From Salimicrobium halophilum (GTDB lineage: Bacteria; Bacillota; Bacilli; Bacillales; Halobacillaceae), in the NCBI RefSeq assembly GCF_900100295.1, contig NZ_FNEV01000001.1, positions 372,001-436,000 on the forward strand: a DNA stretch of 64,000 nucleotides, given 5' to 3'. The position numbers were made by a program, and so were the translations under genes. Each line of letters opens with the position of its first letter. The stretch's first letter is position 1. Under the pieces are notes generated by a model. The model had not been told where the DNA came from. It saw only the letters and a program-made list of their open reading frames with translations, and made no database searches. Below, in pieces: positions 35,817 to 46,106 of the stretch.

Positions 35817-38031
35817 CTTCTTCCTTCTCTTCTACCTGGGATACGAGTACAGCTCTCGGCTTGCTACCTTCAGAAGGTCCGACGATCCCGTTCTCTTCCA
35901 TGGCATCAACGAGTCGGGCGGCTCTTGTATACCCTACCCGGAACCTTCGCTGAATCATTGAGGCACTGGCACTCTGCATTTCCACCACCATTTGCACGGC
36001 TTCCGGATAAAGATCATCGTCCACTTCCTGTTGTACTTCACTTTCTTCTTCAGGAATCATCTCTTCCTGATATTGGGCTTTTTGCTGCTCGACACAGAAG
36101 TTCACCACTTTCTCTACTTCTTCATCAGACAGAAAAGCTCCCTGGACACGCGTAGGCTTATTGGCCCCTACTGGTGTGAACAGCATATCTCCACGGCCGA
36201 GAAGTTTTTCTGCCCCACCTGAGTCGAGAATGGTTCTCGAGTCTGTCTGAGAGGAAACACTGAAGGCAATCCTTGAAGGAATATTCGCCTTGATCACCCC
36301 TGTAATGACGTCCACGGAAGGACGCTGTGTAGCGATAATCAGATGTATACCTGCAGCTCTGGCCATTTGAGCCAACCTTGTAATGGACTCTTCCACTTCG
36401 TTCGAAGCGACCATCATGAGGTCCGCAAGTTCATCAACCAGCACGACGACGTAAGGAAGGGTAGGCTGATCATCTCCTTCATATTCATTATGTCTCTTAA
36501 TATAATGATTGTATCCCTCGATATTCCTCGTTCCACTTTCAGAGAAAAGGTCATACCGTCTTTCCATCTCACTGACGACTTTTTTGAGTGCTCTGGAAGC
36601 CTTTTTCGGGTCTGTCACTACCGGAGAAAGCAGGTGTGGAATCCCGTTATATACGTTAAGCTCCACTTTTTTGGGATCGATCATCATCATTTTTACTTCA
36701 TGAGGTTTGGCACGCATCAGGATACTTGTGATGATTCCATTGATACATACACTTTTCCCGCTTCCGGTCGCGCCTGCTACAAGGAGGTGAGGCATTTTAT
36801 TCAACTCCGCCATCACGGCCTCCCCGGATATATCTCTTCCGAGAGCAAACCCTAGTTTCTGTTCTTTGGAGAGAGAGGTCGTTTCCAAAACCTCTCTTAA
36901 TGTAACCATGGAAATCTCCTGATTAGGAACTTCAATACCCACGGCTGATTTCCCCGGGATCGGAGCTTCTATCCGGATATCCCGGGCAGCCAGAGACAAA
37001 GCAAGGTCATCATGCAGATTCACGATTTTGCTTACCTTCACTCCGGTATCAGGATTGATTTCATATTTTGTAACGGAAGGTCCTACGTGCACTTTCGTAA
37101 CCTTCGCCTTTACGCCAAAACTTTCGAAAGTCGCTTCAAGCTTTTTCACGGTACGTTGAATATGACTCCTATCCTGACTCTGCGGCGTGCCCTCTGGAGC
37201 TTTCAGAAGTTCATAGCCCGGCAGTTCATAATCATGATTCTCCATTTCCGCTGTAGCAAGGGAAACTTCCTTCTCTTCCTGCTGAGGGGGAGATTCCTTT
37301 TCTTCAGTAGGTGTAGACTCCTTAGCCTTCCCAACCTTCGCCTGCTCCGTGAAATCCTGAATGATCGGCTGATCTACTCGGTGATCCATTTCCTCTTCAA
37401 CAGTCACCTCATTATCTTCAGATTGGTCCTGCTGTTTGTCAGGTTGTGGTTTCTTACGCTTTCGTTTTTTGAGAAGCTTCTTCCTTCTTTCCCACAATGC
37501 TGTCAGTTTTTCAGCCGGAGACCATTCTCTTATCATCATGCTTCCTATGACTACCAGGAACACAGCTACAATGATCGATCCTACCTGGCCGAACAAAAAG
37601 TATGTAAGGCTGTATAAAATGGCTCCGGTGAACCCTCCCCCCAGTTCAAAGAAAGGTTCTCCCGTACGATATAATTCCCAAGTGGAAGAAAACACTCCTC
37701 CCGCACTTTGAGAAAGGGCCTGTGCATGGCTGACAAGCAGCACTCCAAGCGCCACCATGACGATCCCTCGCTTTTTCTGAATAAGCGGCCACTTGCGTCT
37801 GATCATCAGATACACTCCGATTATCAGTAATCCGACCGGGATGACGATATACCATAGACCGAGGATCAGTCGGAAGAAATATGTCAAAAACCCGGGGATT
37901 GCACCTGCGTTCAATAGAGGAATCCCACTGCCGAAGATAGATAAAGCTATGAATAACAGCCCGATCAACTCGAAGCGGATTTGATCATTTATTTTCGATT
38001 TCTTTTTCTTGTTCCTTTTTCTGTTTGCCAT
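35803..38031 (-). CDS. spoIIIE: SpoIIIE/FtsK-family DNA translocase
   Basis: Septal DNA pump that moves the chromosome into the forespore and clears DNA from division septa. It has 742 residues: Lys-rich N-terminus ([13 protein letters not shown]), four hydrophobic segments within about 20-170, an acidic Glu/Gln-rich linker (about 190-290), then the RecA-like motor with Walker [18 protein letters not shown] (about 420-436), Walker [13 protein letters not shown] (about 536-547), and a C-terminal gamma winged-helix domain ([20 protein letters not shown], about 690-709) that reads orienting sequences. The start at 38031 has GGGGAGG 7 nt upstream; a 14-codon extension crosses the ylzJ terminator. 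Confidence 0.97.
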   Translation of the reverse strand: MANRKRNKKKKSKINDQIRFELIGLLFIALSIFGSGIPLLNAGAIPGFLTYFFRLILGLWYIVIPVGLLIIGVYLMIRRKWPLIQKKRGIVMVALGVLLVSHAQALSQSAGGVFSSTWELYRTGEPFFELGGGFTGAILYSLTYFLFGQVGSIIVAVFLVVIGSMMIREWSPAEKLTALWERRKKLLKKRKRKKPQPDKQQDQSEDNEVTVEEEMDHRVDQPIIQDFTEQAKVGKAKESTPTEEKESPPQQEEKEVSLATAEMENHDYELPGYELLKAPEGTPQSQDRSHIQRTVKKLEATFESFGVKAKVTKVHVGPSVTKYEINPDTGVKVSKIVNLHDDLALSLAARDIRIEAPIPGKSAVGIEVPNQEISMVTLREVLETTSLSKEQKLGFALGRDISGEAVMAELNKMPHLLVAGATGSGKSVCINGIITSILMRAKPHEVKMMMIDPKKVELNVYNGIPHLLSPVVTDPKKASRALKKVVSEMERRYDLFSESGTRNIEGYNHYIKRHNEYEGDDQPTLPYVVVLVDELADLMMVASNEVEESITRLAQMARAAGIHLIIATQRPSVDVITGVIKANIPSRIAFSVSSQTDSRTILDSGGAEKLLGRGDMLFTPVGANKPTRVQGAFLSDEEVEKVVNFCVEQQKAQYQEEMIPEEESEVQQEVDDDLYPEAVQMVVEMQSASASMIQRRFRVGYTRAARLVDAMEENGIVGPSEGSKPRAVLVSQVEEKEEVPEN

Positions 38032-38052
38032 ATGGTCCTCCCCAGATTTTAC

Positions 38053-38088
38053 GAAAAAACAGGATGCCTTCAACCCTGGGCACCCTGC
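38053..38088 (-). terminator. Terminator after ylzJ
   Basis: Stem CAGG-TGCC / GGCA-CCTG with one mismatch, and six T on the minus strand, upstream of spoIIIE. Confidence 0.85.
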
Positions 38089-38110
38089 ATTCTTACTCTA
38101 TCTAATTATA

Positions 38111-38305
38111 TCATACATCCGTCGATTTCAACCACAGACCTGGTTGTAATTCAGGATTCATGAAATCATTGGGATCCGTGGAAATCAAACGTTCCATCCT
38201 GTTCCCCCGGAAAATGAGAAACTTCTCCCCAAATGCCTTCTCTTTCTCATGGATTTCTTCCTCTTCAAGAATATCCTCGGGATCAAGTGGAGTGTAATGC
38301 ATCAT
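38111..38305 (-). CDS. ylzJ: YlzJ-like small protein
   Basis: A 64-residue acidic protein starting [20 protein letters not shown] and ending [15 protein letters not shown], similar in size and layout to the YlzJ family found next to tepA in Bacillales. Function is unknown. The start lies inside the end of tepA (23 bp overlap) with GGAGG 7 nt upstream, so translation is likely coupled to tepA. A longer reading of 73 codons starts within tepA without a good site. It ends before a terminator. Confidence 0.82.
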   Translation of the reverse strand: MMHYTPLDPEDILEEEEIHEKEKAFGEKFLIFRGNRMERLISTDPNDFMNPELQPGLWLKSTDV

Positions 38306-38990
38306 TCTCCGCCTCCTTCCCGATCCACTCATTCATCACACTCATCGCTTCTTTCACTCCGCCCACTTCATCAATGAGACCATATTCAACTGCTTGTTTT
38401 CCAACAACGTTCGTACCGATATCCCTTGTGAGGTTTCCTTTTGCAAACATAAGCTCTTTGAATGTTTCTTCTTCTATACGGGAGTGGCTCGTAACGAAGT
38501 TGATTACCCTGTCCTGCATCTTATCCATGTATTCGAACGTTTGCGGAACACCGATCACGAGGCCATTCAGTCGAATCGGATGAATCGTCATCGTAGCCGT
38601 TTCTACAATGAAAGAGCGATCCGTCGCGACCGCAATCGGAACACCGATCGAGTGACCGCCACCAAGAACAATAGATACCGTGGGTTTGGAAAGGGAATGG
38701 ATCATCTCTGAAATGGCAAGCCCTGCTTCCACATCTCCTCCCACCGTATTCAAAATGACGACCAACCCTTTGATTTTCGGGTTCTGTTCAATGGCTATCA
38801 ATTGAGGAAGAATATGTTCATATTTGGTCGTTTTGTTTTTGGAAGGAAGCTGGATGTGTCCTTCGATCTGTCCGATGATGGATAACACATGAACCGGCGA
38901 TGTACCGGGATCCGGGACATTGGACTGTCCCAATTCCTTGATTTTCTGGACGATTGAACTTTCCTGATTATTTTCATTTTCTTCTGCCAT
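38283..38990 (-). CDS. tepA: TepA (YmfB), ClpP-fold protease
   Basis: ClpP-like serine protease of 235 residues, reported in B. subtilis to help protein translocation and to degrade SASP-type proteins at germination. The catalytic serine region is [20 protein letters not shown] (about 120-139), and His is in [10 protein letters not shown] (about 150). The oxyanion Gly-Gly is in [16 protein letters not shown]. The start at 38990 (MAEENENN) follows a GGCGGG site; the longer ORF lacks one. In B. subtilis rnjB lies between this gene and dapA; here the gap is only 99 bp. Confidence 0.93.
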   Translation of the reverse strand: MAEENENNQESSIVQKIKELGQSNVPDPGTSPVHVLSIIGQIEGHIQLPSKNKTTKYEHILPQLIAIEQNPKIKGLVVILNTVGGDVEAGLAISEMIHSLSKPTVSIVLGGGHSIGVPIAVATDRSFIVETATMTIHPIRLNGLVIGVPQTFEYMDKMQDRVINFVTSHSRIEEETFKELMFAKGNLTRDIGTNVVGKQAVEYGLIDEVGGVKEAMSVMNEWIGKEAENDALHST

Positions 38991-39057
38991 ACAATCCACC
39001 CGCCTTTTATTGCCTAGTATGGCAATCAAAAGCGAGTAATATACTTTTGCACCTAAG

Positions 39058-39090
39058 AGAAAAAGCCTGCGGGATTTATCCGCAAGCTTC
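39058..39090 (-). terminator. Terminator after dapA
   Basis: Stem AAGC-GCGG / CCGC-AGCTT-type pairing with mismatches, followed by T-run on the minus strand. Confidence 0.75.
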
Positions 39091-39959
39091 TACAAACGAT
39101 CGACAAGATCGTGCACAAATTTTTCTTCTTCAACTGTCAGCGGGACCATCGGTAAACGGACGCCGCCAATATCAAGCCCTTTTCTTTTCACGGCTGCTTT
39201 GATAGGTGCAGGGGAAGGTGCAATGAACATCCCTTTGCATACAGGAACAAGTTTTCGATGAAGTTTCGCTGCTTCTTTCGTTTCCCCTTTATCGAAATGA
39301 TTCAGCATTTGTTGCATCATACTCCCTGCCACATGAGCGGAGACAGAGACGACCCCATGAGCCCCTATGGCATAAGAAGGATAGGTCAGATGGTCATCTC
39401 CGGTGTAAACATAAAAATCATCAGCGGTTTCTTCCACCATCTGAGCCATCGCACTCAAATCCCCGGTCGCTTCTTTCACAGCCACGATACTAGGTACCCT
39501 GGAAAGATTTATAACTGTTTCGGGCGTCATTCTTACGACCGTTCGCCCCGGTACATTATAAACCATGATCGGTAAGTCTGTTCTCTCAGCAATGGTCTTA
39601 AAATGAAGATAGAGCCCTTCCTGATTCGGTTTATTATAATAAGGGACCACAAGCATAAGACCATCTACCCCTGTGTTTTGAGCCCGAAGAGAGAGTTCGA
39701 GAGACTCCTGCGTACCATTCGTTCCGGATCCGGCGAGCACCGGCACCCTTTTATCCGCAGCTTTCACGGTTCTGCGCCACACTTCAACTTTTTCATCAAA
39801 GGAAAGAGTAGCCGACTCTCCCGTCGTTCCTGCTACGACCAATCCCTCCGTTCCATTTTCAATGAGATGATCGACCAGTTCATCTATTTTCAGGAAATCG
39901 ACTTGCCCATGTTCATCAAACGGAGTAGCCATAGCAGTCAACACGCGACCGAAATCCAT
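39090..39959 (-). CDS. dapA: 4-hydroxy-tetrahydrodipicolinate synthase
   Basis: Condenses pyruvate with aspartate semialdehyde, the branch point toward diaminopimelate, lysine and dipicolinate. It has 289 residues in a TIM barrel: GTTGESATLSFDEKVEV (about 44-60), Tyr in MVYNVPGRTV (about 132-141) and the Schiff-base lysine in VAVKEATGD (about 159-167). It lies 16 bp after dapG in the asd-dapG-dapA cluster, which also follows spoVFAB, so its product can be used both for cell wall and for spore dipicolinate. Confidence 0.97.
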   Translation of the reverse strand: MDFGRVLTAMATPFDEHGQVDFLKIDELVDHLIENGTEGLVVAGTTGESATLSFDEKVEVWRRTVKAADKRVPVLAGSGTNGTQESLELSLRAQNTGVDGLMLVVPYYNKPNQEGLYLHFKTIAERTDLPIMVYNVPGRTVVRMTPETVINLSRVPSIVAVKEATGDLSAMAQMVEETADDFYVYTGDDHLTYPSYAIGAHGVVSVSAHVAGSMMQQMLNHFDKGETKEAAKLHRKLVPVCKGMFIAPSPAPIKAAVKRKGLDIGGVRLPMVPLTVEEEKFVHDLVDRL

Positions 39960-39975
39960 TTATATCTCCCCTTTT

Positions 39976-41196
39976 TTATCTGTTTTCGTTCAATTGAAAA
40001 ATCGAATGGAGAGCATTAACAGCCTCTTTGATGTCATCCTCCTTGATCAACACCCATATCGTCGTGTGAGAATCGGCGGACTGGAGAATCTGGACCCCGG
40101 CCGTCGTCAGAGTATTGACGATTTTCGCAGTAACACCAGGCACACCAGCTATACCGGCTCCTACCGTTGATACTTTCGCACAATTTCGCTTAACCATCGG
40201 ATGGAACCCTTCATCTTCAAGCAATCCGACAGCTTTATCGGTGAACGTAGCATCGACAGTATAGACGATCGATTGCGGGGAGATGTTGATAAAATCTACA
40301 GAAATCCCTGCATCGGCCATCATTCCGAATACTTTGGATTGTACCCCACCATTTTCATTCTCCACAGGAATCGTAAGCTGTGTGATTCCGGTCATGTGAG
40401 CGATGCCGGTGACCAACCGATCATCGATATCACTGCCTTTCTCTCCTTCCACAGAAGCGGACACGAGAGTGCCAGGGAGATCGGAATAGGTCGATCTTAC
40501 ACGCAGCGGTACCTTTGCATGCATCGCTATCTCTACCGCACGGGGATGTATAACTTTCGCTCCCTGATAAGCGAGATTGCTGATTTCATTATAAGTAATT
40601 TGTTCCATTGTACGAGCAGACTCTACGATTCTAGGATCTGCTGTCATTATACCTTCGACATCTGTAAAAATATCAACGTACTCCGCATTAAGAGCCGCTC
40701 CTAGCGCAGCCGCAGTCGTATCGCTGCCTCCGCGTCCGAATGTCGTCGTTTCTCCGTCATCATTCTTCCCCTGAAAGCCGGCTACAACCACGACATCCAG
40801 ATCTTTTAACTCCTGAAGAATTCTGTCCGGTTTCATGTCGACGATTTTCGCTTTGGTAAAATCACTGTTGGTCAAAAATCCAGCCTGAGCTCCGGTCAGT
40901 GCTGTAGATTTCACCCCACTCTTAGAGAGTTCATCCGAGAAGACGACCGACGAGATCACTTCCCCGCATGACATGATAAGATCCTGTTCCCTTGAGGAGA
41001 GGGTGGTGTTCGGATAGTCGACGAGACTGAGCAACGTATCCGTTGCGTAAGGCTCTCCTTTACGTCCCATGGCAGAGACAGTGACGACTACCTTGTACCC
41101 TTCCTTCACTGCTTTTTCAATATGGGACATCGCCCGGGCACGGCTTTCTTTATCCCGGACGGAGGTCCCTCCAAATTTCTGAACTACAATTTCCAT
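39976..41196 (-). CDS. dapG: Aspartokinase I (diaminopimelate-sensitive type)
   Basis: Phosphorylates aspartate at the head of the lysine/diaminopimelate pathway. It has 406 residues: kinase domain starting MEIVVQKFGGTSVRDKESRA (VQKFGGTSV motif), FGRGGSDTTAAALGAAL (about 152-168) and two C-terminal ACT domains (about 270-340 and 345-400). The linkage asd-dapG-dapA next to spoVFAB is that of the B. subtilis DapG isozyme, which is inhibited by meso-diaminopimelate. 25 bp separate it from asd. Confidence 0.95.
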   Translation of the reverse strand: MEIVVQKFGGTSVRDKESRARAMSHIEKAVKEGYKVVVTVSAMGRKGEPYATDTLLSLVDYPNTTLSSREQDLIMSCGEVISSVVFSDELSKSGVKSTALTGAQAGFLTNSDFTKAKIVDMKPDRILQELKDLDVVVVAGFQGKNDDGETTTFGRGGSDTTAAALGAALNAEYVDIFTDVEGIMTADPRIVESARTMEQITYNEISNLAYQGAKVIHPRAVEIAMHAKVPLRVRSTYSDLPGTLVSASVEGEKGSDIDDRLVTGIAHMTGITQLTIPVENENGGVQSKVFGMMADAGISVDFINISPQSIVYTVDATFTDKAVGLLEDEGFHPMVKRNCAKVSTVGAGIAGVPGVTAKIVNTLTTAGVQILQSADSHTTIWVLIKEDDIKEAVNALHSIFQLNENR

Positions 41197-41221
41197 TCTT
41201 TACACCTCAATAATCCTTGGA

Positions 41222-42268
41222 TTATAACCAGTTATTAGCTACGACTCTTTCTGCAATCTGTACGGAATTCCAAGCTGCCCCTTTTAGAAGGTTATCCGAT
41301 ACGACCCAAAGGTGGAATCCATTTTCTACATCAGGGTCTTTCCTGATTCTTCCGACGAACACATCTTTTTTGCCTGCAGCTGATAGCGGTGTAGGGTATT
41401 CCTGTTCGGAAGGATTATCCTGAAGGGTCACACCTTCACCGGCACCGATGACTTCTTTGAAATCCTGAGCTGTAACTGTTTCGTCATCAATTTCCACATA
41501 TACACTTTCAGCGTGTGACACAGCGAAAGGAAGACGGACACAAGTTGCAGAAACAGGCAGGGTATCCATATGCATAATCTTCTTCGTTTCATTGATCATT
41601 TTCTTTTCTTCAAACGTATATCCGTCGTCTTCGAACATGTCGATTTGCGGAAGCGCGTTGAATGCAATCGGGAAATGTTTCTTATCTCCTTTGACAGGAA
41701 GAATGGAAGCATCGTACTCTTCTCCGTTGAGCATAGCTTTCGATTGTTCATTCATTTCATCCACCGCTTCATTTCCTGCACCGGAGACCGCCTGGTAGGT
41801 GGAAACGAGCACGCGTTTCAGCCCGTAACGATTTCGGATCGGCTGAAGAGCTGCCACCATTTGGATCGTAGAACAGTTAGGGTTGGCGATAATCCCTTTA
41901 TTTTCTTTGATATCTGCTTCATTCACTTCAGGGACCACAAGCGGAACTTCCGGATCCATGCGGTAAGCACTCGTATTATCTATAACAAGCGCTCCACGTT
42001 TTACTGCTTCAGGTGCAAGCTTTTTGGAAACGCCACCCCCTGCAGAGAATAGAGCGATATCTATATTTTCAAAACTCTCCGGTTGCGCCTCTTCTACGGT
42101 ATACTCCTCATTTTTAAAGGTGACTTTGGAGCCCGCTGAGCGACTCGAAGATAAAAGTTTCAGTTCATTTATCGGAAAATCACGATTTTCCAATGTTTCA
42201 ATCATTTTTTGTCCTACCGCTCCGGTAGCACCGACAACGGCTACATTTACTGCTGTTTTGTTACTCAT
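41222..42268 (-). CDS. asd: Aspartate-semialdehyde dehydrogenase
   Basis: NADPH-dependent reduction of aspartyl phosphate. It has 348 residues: nucleotide-binding VAVVGATGAVGQKMIETLEN (about 9-28), catalytic cysteine in IIANPNCSTIQMVAALQP (about 124-141; Cys about 130) and the C-terminal catalytic His in RLPFAVSHAES (about 244-254). First gene of asd-dapG-dapA, 87 bp after spoVFB. It feeds both lysine/diaminopimelate and threonine/methionine branches. Confidence 0.97.
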   Translation of the reverse strand: MSNKTAVNVAVVGATGAVGQKMIETLENRDFPINELKLLSSSRSAGSKVTFKNEEYTVEEAQPESFENIDIALFSAGGGVSKKLAPEAVKRGALVIDNTSAYRMDPEVPLVVPEVNEADIKENKGIIANPNCSTIQMVAALQPIRNRYGLKRVLVSTYQAVSGAGNEAVDEMNEQSKAMLNGEEYDASILPVKGDKKHFPIAFNALPQIDMFEDDGYTFEEKKMINETKKIMHMDTLPVSATCVRLPFAVSHAESVYVEIDDETVTAQDFKEVIGAGEGVTLQDNPSEQEYPTPLSAAGKKDVFVGRIRKDPDVENGFHLWVVSDNLLKGAAWNSVQIAERVVANNWL

Positions 42269-42355
42269 AATAATCCCCTTCCCTGGTACAAATAATTTTG
42301 AAAATAGACTACAGTGCCACTATTTTGTTATTTTATCATACTTTTCCGCTTATCG

Positions 42356-42949
42356 TCAGAGGGAATAACGTTCAATTAAGACCGGCTGTCGTTGCTTTCC
42401 TTCGAGTGCGTGTTCGACTGTTTCCGGTACCAGACTCATGTCTGACACGAGAGAATTCGGTTTCTTGAACGGGTGATCCTGACCAAAGGGAACAAAGTAT
42501 ATGTTCTTGGTTGCCATAAGTTTCATAACATTGACACCATTTAATCCTAACGCATCGTTTGTGGAGATGGCTAATACGATAGGGCGCCCAATTCGGAGCG
42601 TAGCTTTCGCTGCCATCAATACAGGGGAATCAGTTAACGCATTCGCCAATTTACTCGTCGAATTGCCCGTCAGCGGCGCTATGATCATACAATCAAGAGG
42701 GGTTTTTGGTCCGAAAGGTTCCGCATCAGGAATAGTCCTCACCGCTTTTCTACCAGTGATCGTCTCTATCTTCTCCACATGCTTTTTAGCTTCGCCGAAT
42801 TTGGTGTCTGTAGATTGCATCGTAAACGATAAGAAAGGAATGACTTCCGCTCCTTTTCTCACCATCTCTTCAAGAACTGGAAAGATTTCGTCATACGTAC
42901 AGTGGGATCCCGTTATCCCGAACCCGATTCGTTTCCCTTTCAATTCCAT
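42356..42949 (-). CDS. spoVFB: Dipicolinate synthase subunit B
   Basis: Flavoprotein-like subunit of the mother-cell enzyme that oxidises dihydrodipicolinate to dipicolinic acid, the calcium chelator of the spore core. It has 197 residues starting MELKGKRIGFGITGSHCTYD, with the flavodoxin-fold segment MIIAPLTGNSTSKLANALTD (about 90-109), typical of Dfp/UbiX-like decarboxylases. The ATG at 42949 overlaps the end of spoVFA by 10 bp and has GGAGG inside spoVFA, so the two subunits are translationally coupled. The upstream extension would need TTG. Confidence 0.95.
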   Translation of the reverse strand: MELKGKRIGFGITGSHCTYDEIFPVLEEMVRKGAEVIPFLSFTMQSTDTKFGEAKKHVEKIETITGRKAVRTIPDAEPFGPKTPLDCMIIAPLTGNSTSKLANALTDSPVLMAAKATLRIGRPIVLAISTNDALGLNGVNVMKLMATKNIYFVPFGQDHPFKKPNSLVSDMSLVPETVEHALEGKQRQPVLIERYSL

Positions 42950-43749
42950 TCCTCCGACCTCCTTGTAGTCTTTTCCAATAAGCGTTCTACAGCTCTGCAA
43001 ATGACTTCTCCAGCTGTCACCGGGGATGTTTTTTCTGGTATCCCAAGAATGTGAAAGGTTTGTATCTCCTGTTTTTCCGCTTCTTCCCTATCTACTCCCC
43101 CAGGGGCAGAAGCCGCATCAAAAATGACCGCTTCACCTTCCAGAAAATCCATCAGCCGTTTATCGACAGTCAAAGCAGGCGCCGTGTTAATGACGACATC
43201 ATATGGCCCAGGGGAAAAGGAATCAGGTTCCCTTGCATCGGCCCCTCTTTCTTTAGCTCTTGCAATATCTTTCTCTTCTTTGGTGAGTACTGTCACCTTC
43301 GCCTGAAGAGCCAAAAGCCTGTGAACCAGCGTTTCCCCCACCCTGCCATACCCGACGACCAGAATATCAGACCGATGGATCGTTTTCTCGGTATGCTCCA
43401 TGACGTACTGAAGAATCCCTTCTGCAGTAGGGATTGAATTTTCAATAGCCACACTATCCATTTCCATAAGAGGAATAATCGTTTTTCCTGTCTTCTCTTG
43501 CAACCGGTTCATTTCCTCGGTCAGTATTCCCGTACACACAATACAACTTGCTGAAATTTTTGATAGCAACTTCACATATCGATCTGTATCATGAGTGACC
43601 TTCACCGGAAATACGATAGCTGCCAATTCTTCAGGAGAGAAGGAGTCCTCTTCGTTCCAGACGGTAACTCCCCTTACCTTCCAATACTTCCTCATTTCTT
43701 TCTGTCGTTTTCCATCACCAAGAACGAGTATTTTTTCAGGACAGACCAT
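42940..43749 (-). CDS. spoVFA: Dipicolinate synthase subunit A
   Basis: NAD(P)-binding subunit of dipicolinate synthase. It has 269 residues, about 25-30 shorter than B. subtilis SpoVFA, mostly in the N-terminal domain. The Rossmann motif is DILVVGYGRVGETLVHRLLA (about 126-145), followed by FDAASAPGGVDREEAEKQEI (about 212-231) and SPVTAGEVICRAVERLLE. The N-terminal domain (KILVLGDGKRQKEMRKY) also carries a Rossmann-like start. A sigma-K-like promoter lies 30-57 bp upstream, separated from pnp by a terminator. Confidence 0.95.
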   Translation of the reverse strand: MVCPEKILVLGDGKRQKEMRKYWKVRGVTVWNEEDSFSPEELAAIVFPVKVTHDTDRYVKLLSKISASCIVCTGILTEEMNRLQEKTGKTIIPLMEMDSVAIENSIPTAEGILQYVMEHTEKTIHRSDILVVGYGRVGETLVHRLLALQAKVTVLTKEEKDIARAKERGADAREPDSFSPGPYDVVINTAPALTVDKRLMDFLEGEAVIFDAASAPGGVDREEAEKQEIQTFHILGIPEKTSPVTAGEVICRAVERLLEKTTRRSEEWN

Positions 43750-43778
43750 AATAGAGTGCTCCTTTACCTAACTTTCTG

Positions 43779-43806
43779 CATCTTATGAGAAAAGTAGGCG
43801 AAGTGC
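43779..43806 (-). promoter_or_regulatory. Sigma-K-like promoter of spoVFAB
   Basis: Minus strand: GCAC (43803-43806), 15 nt, then CATAAGATG (43779-43787), one change from CATANNNTA. B. subtilis spoVFAB is transcribed by sigma-K. Confidence 0.5.
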
Positions 43807-43825
43807 TACACCTAAGAGGCTTTAA

Positions 43826-43856
43826 ACAAAAAAATGAACTGGATTCCTCCAGTTCA
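43826..43856 (-). terminator. Terminator after pnp
   Basis: 9-bp perfect stem TGAACTGGA / TCCAGTTCA, 4-nt loop, seven T on the minus strand. Confidence 0.93.
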
Positions 43857-43864
43857 CTTCTGAG

Positions 43865-45997
43865 TTATTCGGATTGCTGCGGTTCACTCTTTTGCTCTTT
43901 TTCTTTCTCGTCGAGCAGAATGGCTTTTCTGGAAAGATTTATTCTTCCCTGCTTATCGATTTCTTTCACTTTCACTGTGAGCTTGTCTCCTACATTGGCC
44001 ACATCTTCCGTTTTCTTGATGTGTTCCTCTGCAAGTTCAGAGATATGGACAAGGCCTTCTTTTCCTTTGAACAATTCGACGAAAGCTCCGAATTTCTCTA
44101 CGCGTTTCACTGTACCATCGTATACTTCTCCGACTTCCACTTCACGTACGATATCTTCGATGACTTTCTTAGCGTTTTCATTCATTGCACTGTCTTCAGA
44201 GGAAATGAACACCGTTCCGTCCTGCTCAATATCAATTTTAACACCGGTCTCTTCGATGATCTTATTGATCTGTTTGCCGCTCGGTCCGATTACGTCACGA
44301 ATCTTATCCGGATTGATGGACATCTTCATGATTTTCGGAGCGTATGAGGACAGTTCGTTTCTCGGTTCGGAAATAACACCGAGCATATGACCAAGAATAT
44401 CCATGCGTCCTTTCTTCGCCTGCTCTAGTGCTTCTTTAAGAATCTCACGGGAGAGTCCTTCGATCTTGATATCCATCTGAAGAGCCGTTACCCCTTTTTC
44501 CGTTCCTGCCACTTTAAAGTCCATGTCCCCTAGGAAGTCTTCCATTCCTTGAATATCAGTTAAAATCGTATAGTCATCTCCGGATTTCACCAGACCCATG
44601 GCGATACCTGCTACGGGAGCTTTGATCGGTACACCTGCATCCATCATAGCCAATGTACTTGCACAAATACTTGCCTGGGATGTGGAGCCGTTGGACTCGA
44701 GTACTTCGGAAACAAGTCGGATTGTATACGGGAATTCTTCTTCAGAAGGAATAACAACCTCAAGAGCACGTTCACCGAGTGCTCCGTGACCGATTTCACG
44801 ACGACCAGGTCCACGGATCGGCCCTGTTTCTCCTACAGAGAAATTCGGGAAGTTGTAATGGTGCATGAAACGCTTAGACTCTTCAAGGTCTAGCCCGTCC
44901 AGAATTTGCACTTCCCCTAGCGCGCCAAGAGTACACACGCTGAGCGCCTGCGTTTGACCTCTTGTGAACATCCCGGAGCCATGTGTTCTCGGTAGTACAT
45001 CGACACGTGAACTCAAAGGACGGATTTCGTGAGGAGCACGGCCATCCGGTCTCAGTTTCTCTTTTGTGATGAGACGGCGGACTTCCGCCTTTACGATATC
45101 GTCGAGGATGGATTTCATTTGTTCAAGTTCTTCCTCTTCCATCTCTTCTGCCTCGAGTTTTTCGAGGTACTCTTTTTTGGCTTTATCAATTGCTTCTTCG
45201 CGTTCTTTTTTATCGTTGATTTTTATGGCTTCGACGATGGATGCTTTGGCTTCTCTTTCAGCCTTCTGTTCCAGCTGCTCATCGTTTGAGAGAAGTTCCA
45301 CTTCCATCTTCTCTTTTCCTACGGCCTGAACGATTTCTTCCTGGAATTCGACAAGACGTTTGATTTCTTCGTGACCGAACATGATCGCTTCAAGCATATC
45401 TTCTTCCGGTACTTCGAGAGCGCCTGCCTCTACCATGTTGACCGCATCCTTAGTTCCGGCGACAGTCAGATCGATGTCACTCGACTTCTGCTGTTCGATC
45501 GTCGGGTTAATGACGAATTCTCCGTCTACACGACCGACTACGACGCCTGCTATCGGACCGCCAAATGGGATGTTAGACACACCAAGAGCAATAGAAGACC
45601 CGATCATTGCCGCTATCTCAGAAGAGCAGTCCTGGTCTACGCTCATAACCGTATTGATTACTTGCACATCGTTTCGAAAGCCGTCCGGGAACAACGGTCT
45701 GATCGGACGATCGATCAAACGGGCAGTAAGTACCGCCTTATCGCTCGGGCGCCCCTCACGTTTGATGAAACCTCCGGGTATTTTTCCTACCGCGTAAAGT
45801 CTTTCTTCATAATTGATCGTCAAAGGGAAAAATGGCAGGTCCTTCGGCTCTTTAGAACCGGTAGCTGTCGACAGGACGGATGTATCCCCGTAACTGATCA
45901 TCGCAGCTCCATTCGCCTGTTTTGCCATTTCGCCTATTTCTACGGACAACGTCTGTCCGGCAATATCGATTGAAAATACTTGTTTTTCAGCTGTCAT
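43865..45997 (-). CDS. pnp: Polynucleotide phosphorylase
   Basis: Phosphorolytic 3'-5' exoribonuclease. It has 710 residues in the usual order: RNase PH domain 1 (about 10-140), helical linker, RNase PH domain 2 (about 310-545) with [20 protein letters not shown] and the catalytic [20 protein letters not shown] (about 485-504), KH domain ([20 protein letters not shown], about 555-574), and S1 domain (about 620-690). It follows rpsO after a terminator. Downstream genes ylxY, mlpA and ymxH of B. subtilis are missing; spoVFA comes next. Confidence 0.98.
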   Translation of the reverse strand: MTAEKQVFSIDIAGQTLSVEIGEMAKQANGAAMISYGDTSVLSTATGSKEPKDLPFFPLTINYEERLYAVGKIPGGFIKREGRPSDKAVLTARLIDRPIRPLFPDGFRNDVQVINTVMSVDQDCSSEIAAMIGSSIALGVSNIPFGGPIAGVVVGRVDGEFVINPTIEQQKSSDIDLTVAGTKDAVNMVEAGALEVPEEDMLEAIMFGHEEIKRLVEFQEEIVQAVGKEKMEVELLSNDEQLEQKAEREAKASIVEAIKINDKKEREEAIDKAKKEYLEKLEAEEMEEEELEQMKSILDDIVKAEVRRLITKEKLRPDGRAPHEIRPLSSRVDVLPRTHGSGMFTRGQTQALSVCTLGALGEVQILDGLDLEESKRFMHHYNFPNFSVGETGPIRGPGRREIGHGALGERALEVVIPSEEEFPYTIRLVSEVLESNGSTSQASICASTLAMMDAGVPIKAPVAGIAMGLVKSGDDYTILTDIQGMEDFLGDMDFKVAGTEKGVTALQMDIKIEGLSREILKEALEQAKKGRMDILGHMLGVISEPRNELSSYAPKIMKMSINPDKIRDVIGPSGKQINKIIEETGVKIDIEQDGTVFISSEDSAMNENAKKVIEDIVREVEVGEVYDGTVKRVEKFGAFVELFKGKEGLVHISELAEEHIKKTEDVANVGDKLTVKVKEIDKQGRINLSRKAILLDEKEKEQKSEPQQSE

Positions 45998-46071
45998 AGA
46001 AGATTGTACTCCTCTCCATTTTATGGATATTGGTTAACATCAGCTTAACCAAAACCTATGTAAACATACAG

Positions 46072-46097
46072 AAAAAGCGGGATCTCTCCCGCTTTTT
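46072..46097 (-). terminator. Terminator between rpsO and pnp
   Basis: 11-bp perfect stem (AAAAAGCGGGA and complement), 4-nt loop, T-rich minus-strand side. Confidence 0.88.
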
Positions 46098-46106
46098 GAC
46101 CATACG

